Origin: Lycorma delicatula
Lineage: Eukaryota > Arthropoda > Insecta > Hemiptera > Fulgoridae
DNA: 64,000 nucleotides
Direction: 5' to 3'
Assembly: GCF_047948215.1 (NCBI RefSeq)
Contig: NC_134455.1
Coordinates: forward strand, 293,648,647 to 293,712,646
Positions 47,321-59,548 of this stretch are shown in pieces; position 1 is the first letter of the stretch; each line of letters starts with the position of its first letter. The notes beneath the pieces are model-generated. The model was not told the DNA's origin. It saw nothing but the letters and a program-made list of their open reading frames with translations, and did not search any database. The position numbers were made by a program, and so were the translations under genes.

Positions 47321-49769
47321 TACTGTAGAATCTATAATTTTATAGATTGATAAAATTCTATAATTTTACAGAATTGTATATTCTATAGTACTAATATCAA
47401 GTTGTACTAAGTTTAAATGATTTTTAAAATAACTTTTTGAAATTCTGATAAAAAAATATTATCAGCAACAAAATAGTCAATCATAATTATAAATTCAATA
47501 ATTTCAGCAATAAAAATTGCATTATTTAGTTTTTTTCCCAACAATTTATTTTTTTTTATATATACTTTCAATTATGAATGACAAACACGGTTATGCCTTT
47601 ATCGACGCGTTAAGTCTTAGTCGATGAGTTATAACTGTAAAAAATTGAATTGTATGCTCATTTTATTCACTACTTTTTCAATTAAACTATAAAATTTCAT
47701 TTCATTACTTACTTTTCTCCAAAAAAAAAAACTTATCAAAGGAACAGCTTTCAACTATTTTTTTAACTTTTATTAAGCTTGTGAGAAACGCATAAAAAAT
47801 TCTGTGATGAAAATAACTGACCTTTTTTTCATAGTTCTCGCACAATTTTAGCATTTGTGGTAACAACGATTTTTCAAATAAAATAAACTGAGAAAGAAAA
47901 TGATGTACTAATGGAAAACAACATCATTACGTATCAGATGAAGTGCTACTTGTAAATAAAACTGTAAAATTAAATTTTCTTGCTAATATGATCACTACAA
48001 AGTAACTTCTGTAAAAATTTGATTATCCGGAGCCTTCAATATCAACAGTCATGTACGGAATTTGAAGTAGTTAATGTATCAGATACTTTAAATGATTTAT
48101 TTTCAAATACCACTTTTTTTAAATAACCTTTCCCAACTGAAAGAGTTATGAGTTGAAAACTGGCTGTCACAAAAAAAAATTCCCACTAAAAATGCCCAAA
48201 CAGAGCGAGGCAACAATGAAAACGATTGGTTATTAGGCGACTAATAAGAAACATTTTTACAAATGTTTTATGTTTTTCACACAGGCGCAAAATATTAGTA
48301 TTAAACAGTAATAAAAAAAATAATCTTCGTTCATTTTTTTAAAACAAATTATCAGGAATGAAAAGACATTGCAGAGCTTTACAGAAAGGTGGTTTCAGAA
48401 TAATGTATGACCACCATTGTATTTATAATTTTTTAATATGTTACAAACAGAATCATTGTTAAAGAAAGTGTTGTTCTTTACTTTGTACAAGGAAGTAAAA
48501 ATTGTGGAAAATATAAAATAATTGTGCGAGAGTTTAATTAAATAAATAAGAATACAAAAATTAAAAACTAGTCTTATAAATTACTACTTTTTAATTAACA
48601 ATAAATACTGATAAGTTTCACGTACTGAAAGCATTTAAAAGTTACTCTACTAATTCTTGAGACTACCTAACAACAGCACACGAGTATTCATTCGCTCACG
48701 TTGCAAATATTGATTTTTATAACAGTTTTTACAATCGTTTACAAGATGTTTATTCTTAATATTTTTTTAAACGGTGAAATTAAAAAAAATGTAAATTAAA
48801 ATGCTTAAGGCTGTTATTGGTGCAATCAATTTTCTTACATGTTGATTGTAAACCAAAATTGTTTGGTCTTAACAAAACGTTCTGAACATTTAAAAAATAA
48901 TAATAACAAGTTTATTACTTTAATAAAATGTAGAAAAACATATGCGATCTGTAATGTGTGAATAAATAAATGGGGTGCGGCTTTTCCAAGCTCAGATCAA
49001 CGTACTGTTACTGTAAATCGTAGAGTATATTTTAGATTTTTTCATCAGCTGCCAGACATGGGAGAATAATCCGCCTCAATATTTTATCCTTCTCTTGAAC
49101 TTTTATTTGATTTTACTCCTACAATGACACAACAAGATGTCATACTTCCAGGAAGGAATAAGTCAACAATTCTAAATGGTAGAAATGGATCACCTCACAC
49201 AGGGGTATTTGATTCAAAAACCTGGCCAAAAGTTGATTTAACAAAATTGCTCGTATCATAAAATAAACTTATACCCGAGATACTTGAATAGATGGTAAAT
49301 AAAGAACCGACCCCTTTTAACTGTTTATATATATATATGTATATATAATGAATGCAAATTAGCTTGATAGTTCAGGACTCAGGCCATTTAACACCCGGCA
49401 GTATCGGACCCCTTTTTTGTCGTCCCCCCGCCGCCCCATTTCTTAATGTTGTCAGTCGGAATTCGATTGTTACTCATTGTAAAAGTGTCTGTTTTCGGTG
49501 TTTGTTGCAATAGCAAAATATATCAAAGTGATTTTTAAGTTTTAACGAAGTGTTAACCAGTTATTGAATATGGATGTATCAGATGCAGGGATGTACAACA
49601 CATTTTACTAATTTTGGTAGTAATACATTATAATGTATTATGAAAGATATAATTTAAATAAAACTAGTTTTTAATATTTTTGTCTGCTTTTACTTTTTAA
49701 ACTTTAAAGGTTTTATTATACTTCTGGATGTGTCCCGGTCATGCTTTATATCTCATAATGTAGAAACAA
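47106..49769. other. Non-coding, with poly-T
   Basis: AT-rich, with a 32-bp T run at 47286-47317. No gene is recognised. At 48975-49265 the plus strand has a partly open, coding-like stretch (AAFPSSDQRTVTVNRRVYFR) that I cannot assign. It could be the degraded N-terminal part of the element at 49770. Confidence 0.4.
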
Positions 49770-51140
49770 ATATTCTCTAATCAGCCTACTTAAAAATGTT
49801 TCCAATTTCATCCAATTTCCAAAGTAATCGGTCTTCATTTGAATATTGAAGAAAGGACCACATTAACTTTAATGCACAAGTGGAGATATGACGGGTCCCA
49901 GCAAGCAAAATTTAAGTAAAAATTTGAAACAATTCAGATGCCAACATTTTTCAAAGTTCATTTGTCCCATTGCAATTGCCTTGTAGTTAGTTATCTTTGT
50001 AAAAAAATAAGATATTATGGCGCAATCCATTGCCTTCATCTCCACGATTTTTCCGATCAATTCGAATAAGATTTTTAAACGAACAGCAGATATTACGAAA
50101 GAAGAAATTAGTTATGTAGAAAATAAAATAAGTTCTTTGGAAGCAACTCGAGTCGCACTAACAAATAAAATGTTGTGAGTAAAACATGTCGTGATGACAA
50201 TGGTTGACGCTAAAGTATGCAATACCGAGACGAACACTAAATCAACGATGAAATGCTACATCTGTGAAGCTTCGTCCAAGGATTTTAACGATTTAACAAT
50301 GACAAAGCAGATAAATGAAAATTCTCTGAAATTCGGCTTATCGATACTGCATTCCAGAATAAGATTGTTTGAAGGATTGCTTAATCTTGTATATAAATTA
50401 CCAGTAAAAAAATGGCAAATAAGAACTCAAAAGTGATAAGCAAACAAATCGTTAAAAAAAAAATGGAGATACAAGAGGAATTTAAAACACAATTGGGTTT
50501 AATAGCAGATGTTCGTAAAGCAGGATTTGTAAATAGCAATGACGGAAACACGGTAGAAGATTATTTATGGATTGTCAGCAGCTATAACTTGCATAGATTA
50601 TAGACTAATATATCGTCAAAAAGTAATTTTACGGACTATATCCAGTGACCATAAATTAGACACTGATAAATTGAAAGTTTTTTGTTTAGACCCGGCGAAG
50701 TTGAACGTGGAATTATATTCATGGCATCATCAAATGACACCTACTCTTCAGAAAATATTAATCCATAGATCTATCGTCATTAAAAATGCTTTATTATCCA
50801 TAGGAATGATGTCAGAAGAGACTGCTGAGGCTCGAAACAAACACTTTCGCTGGTGCCGTCAAGATTTATCTCGAAATTTCAACAGAGAGTTCTGCAATCT
50901 AGACGTTATAAATAGACTGTTGCTTAGTTCGGATCCCGTAATAACAGGCATGCGACCTACTCAGAAAAAAATGAGAAAACCGTTCCTCAAAGAAACTGTC
51001 GAAATGCTTCTTACCGCTGAAACGGGGGTCAATCAGATTTATCTGATGATAAAGACCTTGCAGAAGAGGCACAAGAATCTTCAGATGAACCATGGATGTC
51101 ATCATAGGATTGATACCATTTTTTTGTTTCTTATTTAATA
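49770..51140 (+). pseudogene. Family B transposase-like relic, RAG1/Transib-reminiscent
   Basis: Degenerate plus-strand frames, in order: LTLMHKWRYDGSQQAKFK (49870, a possible first catalytic Asp), TMVDAKVCNTETNTKSTMKC (50195) running into CYICEASSKDFNDL (50250, C-x2-C zinc site), and FGLSILHSRIRLFEGLLNLV (50330) with KKWQIR. Then NDGNTVEDYLW (50540), ISSDHKLDTDKLKVFCLDPA (50640) and TPTLQKILIHRSIVIKNALL (50740). Last comes SIGMMSEETAEARNKHFRWC (50800, a possible catalytic Glu) with LSRNFNREF, and RLLLSSDPVI (50920). The layout of a zinc site followed by an LHxxIR block and a final SEExxEARNK-type Glu recalls the C-terminal core of RAG1/Transib transposases. That assignment is inference from memory of family patterns. 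Several stops and shifts make it a relic. Confidence 0.55.
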
Positions 51141-51520
51141 TGTTATAATATATGTAATTTATAATTAAAGTACCTACTTGATATTATTTTTTAATCTAGT
51201 GTGTTTCGCAACACTTTTTAACTAAGAAATAGTTAATTAGTCTGTCCTATGATGTTTTGTATCAAAAAATAATAGTGGCCAGGTTTTTGAATCAAATATC
51301 CGTATGTGCGCTTGTTCAGCAATCTATTCCTATTATGAGCGTCAACAGAGCTTCCTAAACTTTAACGAATAATAGAATGCTTGGTGCAAATATATGTTAC
51401 TTACAAGCATAATTGTTTTTGTTCGTCCGGACCGCTAAGTATCACTTTTGCATAATAGTTTGTTACGTCTTTTGTTTTCCCAATATTTTTTTCATTTTTC
51501 ACTGTGGTTTTTCTTTCTCG
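51141..51520. other. Non-coding spacer between elements
   Basis: AT-rich, no feature recognised. Confidence 0.4.
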
Positions 51521-51529
51521 GGTTCCACT

Positions 51530-53490
51530 TTCTTCCTATATTCCCCTTGCGTTTAACAGACGGCTCCCCGGAAGCAGGGGTCATGACGGCTCCAGGCACT
51601 CCCCAATCAGCGGACTGGCCACTACCTAAGGATCCGTCCATCGGTGGAGACCGCTGAGCGCCAACTGTAAATATGTTTTAGCAATTTTTATTAAGATAGA
51701 GGCAGCATTTCCTTCCTTATGTTGGAGTTCTGTCCTCTATGAGTTGGAACGCCGCATTGTTCCCGTAGCCCTGCAGGCCGTAGTGGATGACTATTTGTCT
51801 AATCGTACAGCTCTGTTTAAAGATGGGCACCTAGTTGTGGAAAAATCAGTCACCAGGGGTAGCCCACAGGGTTGTCTGTTCTCAATGCCTTGCTGTGGAA
51901 CCTGGTGTTTGACGGATTTCTGGGATGACATTCCCAGAAGAGGTCACGGCCCAGGCTTTTGCCGATGAATGTCTCCTGTTGGTTCGTGCAATTTACGACC
52001 GCAGGCGGCTTTTTCAACCGCAGAGAGCTGGACGGACATGCATAATTTAAAGATTTCTGTGCCCTAGACGAAGTATATGCTTCTCAAGGTTGCAAACAAA
52101 TTATAGTACAATAGTAACCCCCATATTAAGTATAAAGGCTGTGTAATCAACCGAGTGAGGATTCATAAGTACCTAGGTGTTTTGTTTGATGAGAAGTTGC
52201 TGTTTAGCAACCACATTAGGCAAGTAGACCCCATCTCTGTGATGCACAAACTTAGGATTCTCGGAAAGACTATGGATTGTCTGGCTCTCAAATGTACATG
52301 TGTACTGAGATGTCTTCGAGAGCATGACCGCTTACGCGGGGCCCGTCTGGGTGCATAAGTTGGGTATGAATAGAACACTTGTTGAAAATTTAAGAAGTGC
52401 CCAGTGCAGAGCCTTAATTGTATGCACTGGTGTTTTTAAAAGAACCTCGTGCGAGGCTATCACCGCATTGGGAAAGGTTCTTCCAATCGAATTAGTGGTG
52501 AAAGTTCGGGCAGTCATGTGGAAATTGCGAAGAGGTAGGGAGGCCGAGGTATTTGGGGTGCGGTTTCGAGCCGGGCCAGTGCCGGAACGGAACGGTGATC
52601 ACAATGCACCGGACCTAAATTTCGAACAGTCACCCATCTTCCGCCTGCGGAGGAGGCTGCAGAGACTCGTAATGGAAGCATGGCAGCTGGAATGACACAC
52701 CACGTCTAAGGGAAGATCCTTGTATAAATTTATACAGGATCTAGGGGGATGGTATGCCTCGACTTCGTTTTTAAGGGCAACGGGTGCCCAGATGCTCACC
52801 AATCACGCGAATTTGAACCAATATCTGTTTCGGTTCCGCCTGGCAGCTGATGAGCTGTGCATCTGCGGGGTGGTCCTGTCGAAAAAATACTTGATGTTTG
52901 ATTGCCCTGCTCTTGTGGGAAAGGGGGGCAGGGACCGGACCACCCTGGAACTTAGAGTTGAAGGGGAAAATTGGCCACTCACAAGCGGCGAGTCAGTGTG
53001 GCGGGAGTCGCATTGTCGGGCCATGTGGGAGTTCCTTGATGCGGTTGCTTTGTTCAACCGGCATCACTAGTTTAAGGGAAAGACTTATCGCATTGCTGGG
53101 GGAAGCTAACCCTGAGTATGGCTGACCACCAGCCAATTATGACTCCAAGCGTTGTAAAATGGTGAACAGGTACTTGCTGGCACCAAATTGCCGTGTAGAC
53201 GGAATAAATTTTAATTTATTGATGTCATACATCTTTTAGTAGTTGACGGGGTGCGCCTATCCATTCTTGTAATAAATATATGACAAGTGAGCGGTGGGAC
53301 ACGCAAGCCGGTGGTGTATGGCGCCGTGCTTAGTCCGCTCACGCTCTTAGGTAAGCTCTAGGAGCTATTTAGGATACTGGTCGCTAAACTGTTTTGAGGC
53401 TCAGTTGCCGTACGTGGCACGGACATTCGGTCTTGTACTTTAGAGCGTCCGAATGGGGTAATGGCGGGAGAAATGCCAGACAAATTAAAA
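51530..53490 (+). mobile_element. Second R1-clade LINE, internally deleted and decayed
   Basis: GC-rich against its surroundings. A short 5' piece (DGSPEAGVMTAPGTPQSADW, near 51560) is followed almost directly by the RT domain, so most of gag and the endonuclease is missing. RT text: VVDDYLSNRTALFKDG, VEKSVTRGSPQGC (51850, GxPQG box), LWNLVFDGFL, TAQAFADECLLLV (51950, equivalent to YADD with the second Asp changed to Glu) and HKYLGVLFDEKLLFSNHI (52162). After them AYAGPVWVHKLGMNRTL opens a longer clean frame (52324-52695) and LYKFIQDLGGWYASTSFLRA (52720). The end carries a zinc finger relic around DELCICGVVLSKKYLMFDC (52850), where the CX2C pair is reduced to C-I-C. The GC-rich 3' UTR runs to about 53490. 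It is divergent from the element at 40860. Confidence 0.8.
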
Positions 53491-53656
53491 ATACTTCAAT
53501 TCTAATGATCTCAAATTGAAGAATAACTTTTCCTGAGGATGGTCGAATGACCGAAAGTGCTAGAAAAGAGAACGCGGACGAATTGTTGGTAAGGTAGAAT
53601 TTAATTTAAATATAAAATCTATTAATAAATTTGAATTTAATAAAAGTAGTGGTACT

Positions 53657-54800
53657 TATAATATAGAATGTTCAAAAAATTACGCAATCTTATGGGAAAA
53701 TGAGTAAGTTACAATATTTGTTGAAAGTGGCGACCATTATGCGACTCACATAATTGAATATGACGTTGCATGCTCTTAAACAAATGCTGTAACTTTTGTT
53801 GAGGAATTGCAGCGACACATCGTTCAATTTCGGAATAGTATGAGAATGAATTTTATAAGCAGCATCCTTAAGGTATCCCCACAACAAAAAGTCAGGAAGT
53901 GGTAAATCAGGAGACCGAGGGGGCGCAACCACTTCGAAATCAGTTGTCCATGAAAACACCGATCTAAGAAAGTCATAGTGTTTTTGGATGTATGAACAGT
54001 AGCATTGTCCTGCCGATACCACATGTACTTTAGCCGGTGTGTAGGTATAGTGTTAACAGATTGTTGCACCATCTGTAAGAAGCGCTCACTCTTCACTGTT
54101 CACTGTGCCATGAAAGAGTATCATGAAGATTCGCGTACGTGACATTGCACACCAACACCCACTGTTTGTCCGTGCAGCTCATGTGGATTTTCCGTACACC
54201 AAATGATGAATTCTGTGCATTCACGTATCCATCAAGGTGGATCAGTGCCTTGTCACACCAAAACCAGTCATCGAACCGGTTCTTCCCCATGTAATATTAC
54301 AAATGATATGAACCGCTGACAGAAAGCTACAAGTTTACCAGTGTCGGCAGGTAACAACTCGTGAACAACACGAATTCTGTACAGATGCACCCTTAAACAG
54401 TTGCGCGATGCCGTGTGGGCCCTACCAACGGAGATACCAGACTAGCTAGGTAGGGTCACACAGAATTTTTGGGACTAATAGAATATGCAAGTTGCACGTC
54501 AATCAACTTTTCTGGTGTTAACACTTTCGGGTGACCGCTTTTGGCTACATCTGCCACATTCCCTGTCTCTTGGAACTTGTCGTACAGCCACGTAATGGAG
54601 GACTTGTTTAGTGCATCCGCACCATCCATTTCTATGAAGGCATTCTGGCTCTAAGCCTAACTGTCACATGTAATGTATTAGGAGGCAATGAATATTCTTT
54701 GCTACATTGTGTAACCCGTTTTTCCTCAGTTAAAAGTACAAAAAAGAAGTAAATATTCTTCAGTAACGTTGCGTCACTTTTTGAATATCTGTATTATAAA
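53657..54800 (-). mobile_element. Tc1/mariner-type transposon with 30-bp TIRs
   Basis: The ends are imperfect inverted repeats. The left reads tataatatagaatgttcaaa and continues aaattacgcaatc. The right, on the other strand, reads tataatacagatattcaaaa and continues agtgacgcaacg. On the minus strand a decayed transposase runs from a helix-turn-helix region (SSITWLYDKFQETGNVADVA near 54600, then SGHPKVLTPEKL) to a DDE domain (KALIHLDGYVNAQNSSFG near 54230, DNATVHTSKNTMTFL near 54000). It ends with PPRSPDLPLPDFLLWGYLKD near 53910, and FNYVSRIM near 53720. Length of about 1.14 kb, TIRs and a TA at both edges fit the superfamily. Frames are interrupted, so it is inactive. Confidence 0.85.
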
Positions 54801-54929
54801 GCACTTCTTACTAGATCATCAAGAATTAATATATATATATATATTTACTCTTACAATCACAATCTATCATCAGAGAAACCAATGTACGAATGTCATTTAG
54901 ATATAGGGACTAGAAAAATAACCCGAATT
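54801..54929. other. Short AT-rich spacer
   Basis: Contains a (TA)n run near 54827. Nothing else seen. Confidence 0.4.
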
Positions 54930-56047
54930 ACACTTTGAGTGCCACCTATACAGGAAGTAAAACGATTTTAATGGCCAATTTTTTATTCTCATATAATTTC
55001 ATTCAGTATCACAAAAAAAAATGTATTAGTAATAACTGTCACTCATTTGAGTAAAAAATACGTTTTTAGCGATTGTTTTTTTGTGTGGTGACACATTGGC
55101 ATCACGCGGCCAGTAACAGTTAAAACCTTTTCCCATCACAATGATCCGCGGTTGATTAGCGCTCCGCGAAAATATGTTGGTATCTGATTGCCTCCCTTCA
55201 TAGTCTTATGCTACCCTCTTGTGAAAAAAATTTCAAAAAATTACAGTATATAAAGAGATTTAACAGATTCTGACAAAAAAAATCAAATCAAGAGTTATTG
55301 CTCACCTCTGAGACGTGGAGTGAAGTGGTACAGAAAACTTGCTGTAGAATTGCTTCTTGGAACCAATGTAGTAAATGCGCTATATTATACAATCAGCTTA
55401 CAAATGGAAACATGCAAATCATCGCATTCAAAGAAGAATTAGTCGAAGAACTGACAGGAATCAACGTTAATGCCGTTCCTCCTCCTCCGATACCAGCAGA
55501 CCAACCTCACCGCCTTGTCGATGTTGGCAGACAAGGAAGAAGGCGATGTCATAAATGTTATGAAAAAAGTCAAAGGCCGAAGGCAGGAAGATTGCCATGC
55601 GAAAAACTACTCAAACAAAATATAAATGTGTGGTGTGTGAAAAACACTTTTGTTTGGACTGTTTTCTTGGTGTACATAACTATTTTGTCTGAAAAGTTAA
55701 TTTTTTTTTATAATTTTATTTTCAAGGAGATTTTCTGCAGTTGCTTTTGTATAGTTTTTGTCAATAAAAATAACATCATATTGTAATATTGATATTCTGC
55801 ATTATTTCATTACATTTATCATACAGTATTAGCCATGTGACACCAGTGTGGACTCCCTATCAACAGGCCAATAACAGTTTCATGACATACTGGCCATGCT
55901 CTTTCACTTGCCATGTGTTTTAATAGGAACTATGAAACCAAAGCGGAATTACACGGCCATATAACTAAACCTAACAAGTGGTGACACATTAGACTCACGC
56001 GGCCATTAGATCTGTAACTCTGTGAATCCACGTGGCACTCAAAGTGT
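54930..56047 (+). mobile_element. piggyBac-like element, internally deleted
   Basis: A perfect 16-bp terminal inverted repeat: acactttgagtgccac at 54930-54945 and its complement at 56032-56047. A TTAA follows the right end (56048-56051); the matching left site is altered to aatta. Subterminal direct repeats (gtgacacatt, then cacgcggcca) sit near 55087 and 55981. Inside, the plus strand encodes the last part of a piggyBac-type transposase: ITGINVNAVPPPPIPADQPH, RHRL-like HRLVDVGRQGRRRCHKCYEK (55510-55570), then after one frameshift KYKCVVCEKHFCLDCFLGVH (55620-55680). The CxxC...CxxC...CxxCF...H pattern is the cysteine-rich C-terminal finger of the family. The catalytic domain is deleted. Confidence 0.85.
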
Positions 56048-57333
56048 TTAATAACAGTAGAATATACACTTTCATTGATAATTTTCTTTGCTGTTTTTAT
56101 TGTATAAACAAGAAGAGCGTCTTCAGATTACATTAATGCGGTCTCAGCGCTCAAACAGCTCAGCCTAAAAAAGTTTTTTGTGAATCTTTTATTTGAACTG
56201 AGCCTACAACTTTACGTCTTGAAAAATAGGCCTCTAACTTACAAGCTCAGAGCCTACACCCGGAACGAGGGAAACTTCAAAAGATTAAATCTCTTTTGTC
56301 CTGAAACTAATTAAATTTTAGAAAAATGATTTCTAACGATCTCACTAAACTATTTACATACCACGTTCTGTCGAGAAACTAATAGCTTTCCTAAGTTTTG
56401 CTTTATTTAGTATAAGTAAATAATCAGATCGGTATTTACAAGTCTTCTAAATAAAATATCCGTGAATTTTTGTTACAGAGTTGGTTTACCAACATCTACT
56501 CGTTTCATCAGAAATACATCGTTTATCTTAGCCTACGCTAACCCGATAGATATACTGTTTCAAGAATAAAAAATAGAGTAAACAGAAAAACATTATAGAA
56601 CATTTAGTAAGTTTAAAGAATTGATCTACACAACAAAAAAGTTTTAATTATTCTACCGAAAAAAGAATTATTGAATATTTGAATATTACTATCTGAAATT
56701 AGTAAAATGTATGCAAGTGGAGTCCATAACAGCATCCCAACCCCGTAGGGGAAGACACCCGCCTAGTGACGTTCCGGTCGTCCCCCCCCCCCCCCGAGAC
56801 CATAACAGCAGCAGAAGGTATTTTAATAACAGTAAATTAAGTTAAGAAATAAAAAATAAAATAAGGAGAATCTTCTGCCGAATTATTATGTACGGAATTG
56901 GAGCCGCACTACTAAATAACAAGCGTCGAAGTAGCGAATATATAGCACCTTGGACGAGTAACGGGTATTCTGCGGCATCTTTCAGCCGCCGCGCCATCGG
57001 AAAATCGTTTTTATTTCCGCTACCCAATTCACAAGTATTATCCATTATTGTTAAATTAATTATCTCCCGTCTTCTCCACACTGTTTTGGTCGGCGCCCTA
57101 CTTAACTTACGGTTAGGTTAGATAATCTGAAAATGAAACCGTGCGAGTACTCATACCGACAATCGCTGATCATAAAAGTAAAAAAAAAACGCAAGTGCTC
57201 TCTTTTTCTAGGACCACAGATCATTATGGTTAAATTTAAAAAACAAATTTAAAAAAAATTGTTCGACCCACTTAATTAGCATTACTCGGAAATATAAAAC
57301 AAACAAAACTTTAAAAACATCATTAAAAACAAA
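56048..57333. other. Intergenic sequence with a C run and a dispersed motif
   Basis: At 56740-56770 the text catcccaaccccgtagggga is the reverse complement of a motif near 770-795, so a LINE fragment in minus orientation is likely here. A run of about 15 C follows at about 56784. The two overlapping open frames near 56842-57121 (one per strand) have no motif and are not called. Confidence 0.4.
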
Positions 57334-57681
57334 CGCCCACCGGGCTGATCTAGTGGTAAACTCCTCGTCATAAATCATTGCTTAACAACTCATTTTCGAA
57401 ATTGATTTTACAAAATCAGTTTTCTTGAAACTGATTTTTCAAATTCTAGTAAAGGTTTGTTGCTTTTATACGGATTTGGATACTACTAGTAGATAGCGGA
57501 TACCGGTGTACTATGGTGGTTGCGGTTTAATTAACTACATCTCAGGAATGGTCGGCCTAAATCTGTACAAGACTATATTCTACATTTCATGACATACCTA
57601 TCAGCCTCATCTTATTGGGCCCGGGAGGGAGTTGTTGCTTATTGTTCACTAGTTAAACAGATTGCAAGTACACAGGAAAAG
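57334..57681 (+). repeat. tRNA-derived SINE (family S1), copy 3, with internal expansion
   Basis: Head cgcccaccgggctgatctag (A box tgatctagtgg) and a diverged B box near 57449 (tttcaaattct). The body shares atacggatttggatacta, catctcaggaatggtcg and tgtacaagactata with the other copies. The end is ctagttaaacagatt, then acaggaaaag. The segment between the boxes is longer than in copy 2 and contains cattttcgaaattgatttta, repeated as an approximate inverted/direct duplicate, giving a local expansion of about 50 bp. Confidence 0.85.
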
Positions 57682-59050
57682 AACATATTTTTTAATCAGC
57701 TTATTCTACAATATTCTCAGCAGTGTTAAGTAATTTATTAAAGCTGATATTAAAGGAAGCAACACGAGCGTTCTTTACGAGACTTCGAAATAACACGGGG
57801 ATATCAGACTTAGAATGGGGATTTCACCACGCGTTCGCTAATAAATTGATTTGAGGATTATAATTGGGCCGGGTGTTTGCTATGGAAGGATCCTTGCAAC
57901 ATAGAAAAAGTAAATTTTCGATGATTTCGCTGGAACTGCGTTCGGCTCTGAAAATCACAGAAGAACGATTTTTAATGTCAGACCGAACCGACCATTTCAC
58001 TTAACCTCTAGTACAGGCAATTTGTCATCAAAATAGGCTGTATTTGAAAATCCTTACCTACCGATTGATCTTTTGTCCATGCCTGAGGGGTGATGAGGAA
58101 AGCTTAACTCCGTATTTTTGTACGACTTAGCATTCCAGAGTTATAGCGGTAGAATGGCAACGCAGCGGTCCTATTGTTACTGTAGCCGGGGAGATCGGCA
58201 TTGTTCAGCGACTAGACCGGTTTCGAACACGTGCCCAATTCACAACATTTTCACACTTTCACTAGCTACAGCTCCAAAACGGTAAGTCGTACAAGAAAAT
58301 TGTTTAAATAAAAGTTGTCTGTTTCTTTGAGATTAAAACTTTTCCAAATGCAATACAGACGAAAAACAATTTTTTCCGGTGAAAAAACCGAAAAAACACG
58401 TTTTTTACAACTTCAGCGTCACCTATTATTTCAATTTCAAATTATACGGCATAACTTCAAAAAACATTAATTGTAGAGGAGAATGTCCTCTACATTTTTT
58501 GTTTGAAAAACTTTTCTCTAAAATGCATAAATTCAGAGAAAAACGCATTTCAAAAACTTTTTGAGTTTTTCAAAAATCTATGGGAGGGGGATGTTAAAAA
58601 TCTGGAGTTAAGCAATCTTAAGTTAACATAAGAAGTAAAAATGAAGAAGTTTTACAAATTTACAAACACTAACAAATAGCTTTACACCTACTTTTTAATG
58701 AATTTCTGAGATTATTATACTAAAATAATCTGTAAATTCCTATTTTTTCACCATTAACAAAAATTCTCCCTAATAGTCTCTTCTAACAATTTCTTCCTTT
58801 CTTTAGTATGTATTTGAAAAAAATAAAATAAAGACAGAGAAAATAAATAAATATTTTATTCAGATCAGTATACAATAATACATAATAGAGATCATGTCAG
58901 GAACGAGTTTCAAATATTTAAAAACACAGATTTTATTTAATTTCTATTATCACTGTACATGACGAAAAATACTTCTACAACATGATTATATCATGAAATA
59001 ATACTGTAAAATACTGAAAAATAGTAATTTAATAAAACTGTACTCTATTA
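57682..59050. other. Intergenic DNA and 3' flank of the MTHFD2-like gene
   Basis: Contains an imperfect inverted repeat: about 35-bp arms around 58116-58155 (tttgtacgacttagc) and 58262-58300 (cggtaagtcgtacaag) enclosing about 110 bp, perhaps a small DNA-transposon relic. On the minus strand, AATAAA occurs at 58932-58937, 114 bp past the MTHFD2 stop, a plausible poly(A) signal. The 61-codon frame at 58379 is not called. Confidence 0.45.
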
Positions 59051-59196
59051 TTATACTTTGGCTTTTGCATATAGGCAATCCTTACTACCTTGGATTTGCT
59101 TGGCAGCTTGAATTGTGTTTTTCATCAGCATTGCCACAGTCATTGGACCCACTCCACCAGGTACTGGTGTGATGTATCCAGCCACTTTACTTACAC
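59051..59196 (-). CDS. Nmdmc: MTHFD2-type methylenetetrahydrofolate dehydrogenase/cyclohydrolase, terminal exon
   Basis: On the minus strand the acceptor tatactttcag leads into a 146-bp exon ending in TAA at 59053-59051. With the split glycine from the exon at 61544 it reads [18 protein letters not shown], then [19 protein letters not shown] and a short tail ending [29 protein letters not shown] is the near-invariant C-terminal signature of the FolD/MTHFD family, which contributes to folate and cofactor binding. In animals the MTHFD2/Nmdmc enzyme works in mitochondria, converting 5,10-methylene-THF to 10-formyl-THF via the methenyl form, with NAD as the main cofactor. The tail is shorter than in mammals. 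MTHFD1 is less likely, because its equivalent text is [20 protein letters not shown] and it continues into a formyl-THF synthetase domain. Confidence 0.93.
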
Positions 59197-59289
59197 CTGA
59201 AAGTATATTTTTTTCTTTAACTTTTAAATAGAACTATTTAATCCAGTATTTTTTATTAAATAAATAATTTTAAACATAGTAAAATCAAA

Positions 59290-59430
59290 AGTAAATTGGT
59301 TGCCCAGTTATTGTAGTGGCTAGCATGTTGGTTTTTAGATAAGCTTGTGTCAAGTTTAAAATCCAGGGAGCTGGTGCATCTACCAATCTCATTCAATTCA
59401 TATCCCTTGCCAAAATATATGTAGAAGTAT
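59290..59430 (+). repeat. SINE-like tRNA-derived relic in the MTHFD2 intron
   Basis: gttattgtagtggctagcat near 59308 resembles an A box, and caagtttaaaatccaggg near 59352 a decayed B box with about tRNA spacing. The stretch ends in an A/T-rich tail (aaaaaatataataaataaat) near 59445. It belongs to neither S1 nor S2 as far as can be seen. Confidence 0.4.
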
Positions 59431-59548
59431 ATAAAAATTTGAAAAAATATAATAAATAAATAAGAATTATGGATGGATGCATTAAGCAATTAAAAAACTT
59501 TCTCACAAGAGATCATCTGAACCAGACCATTTTCTTAGTTGCATATAC

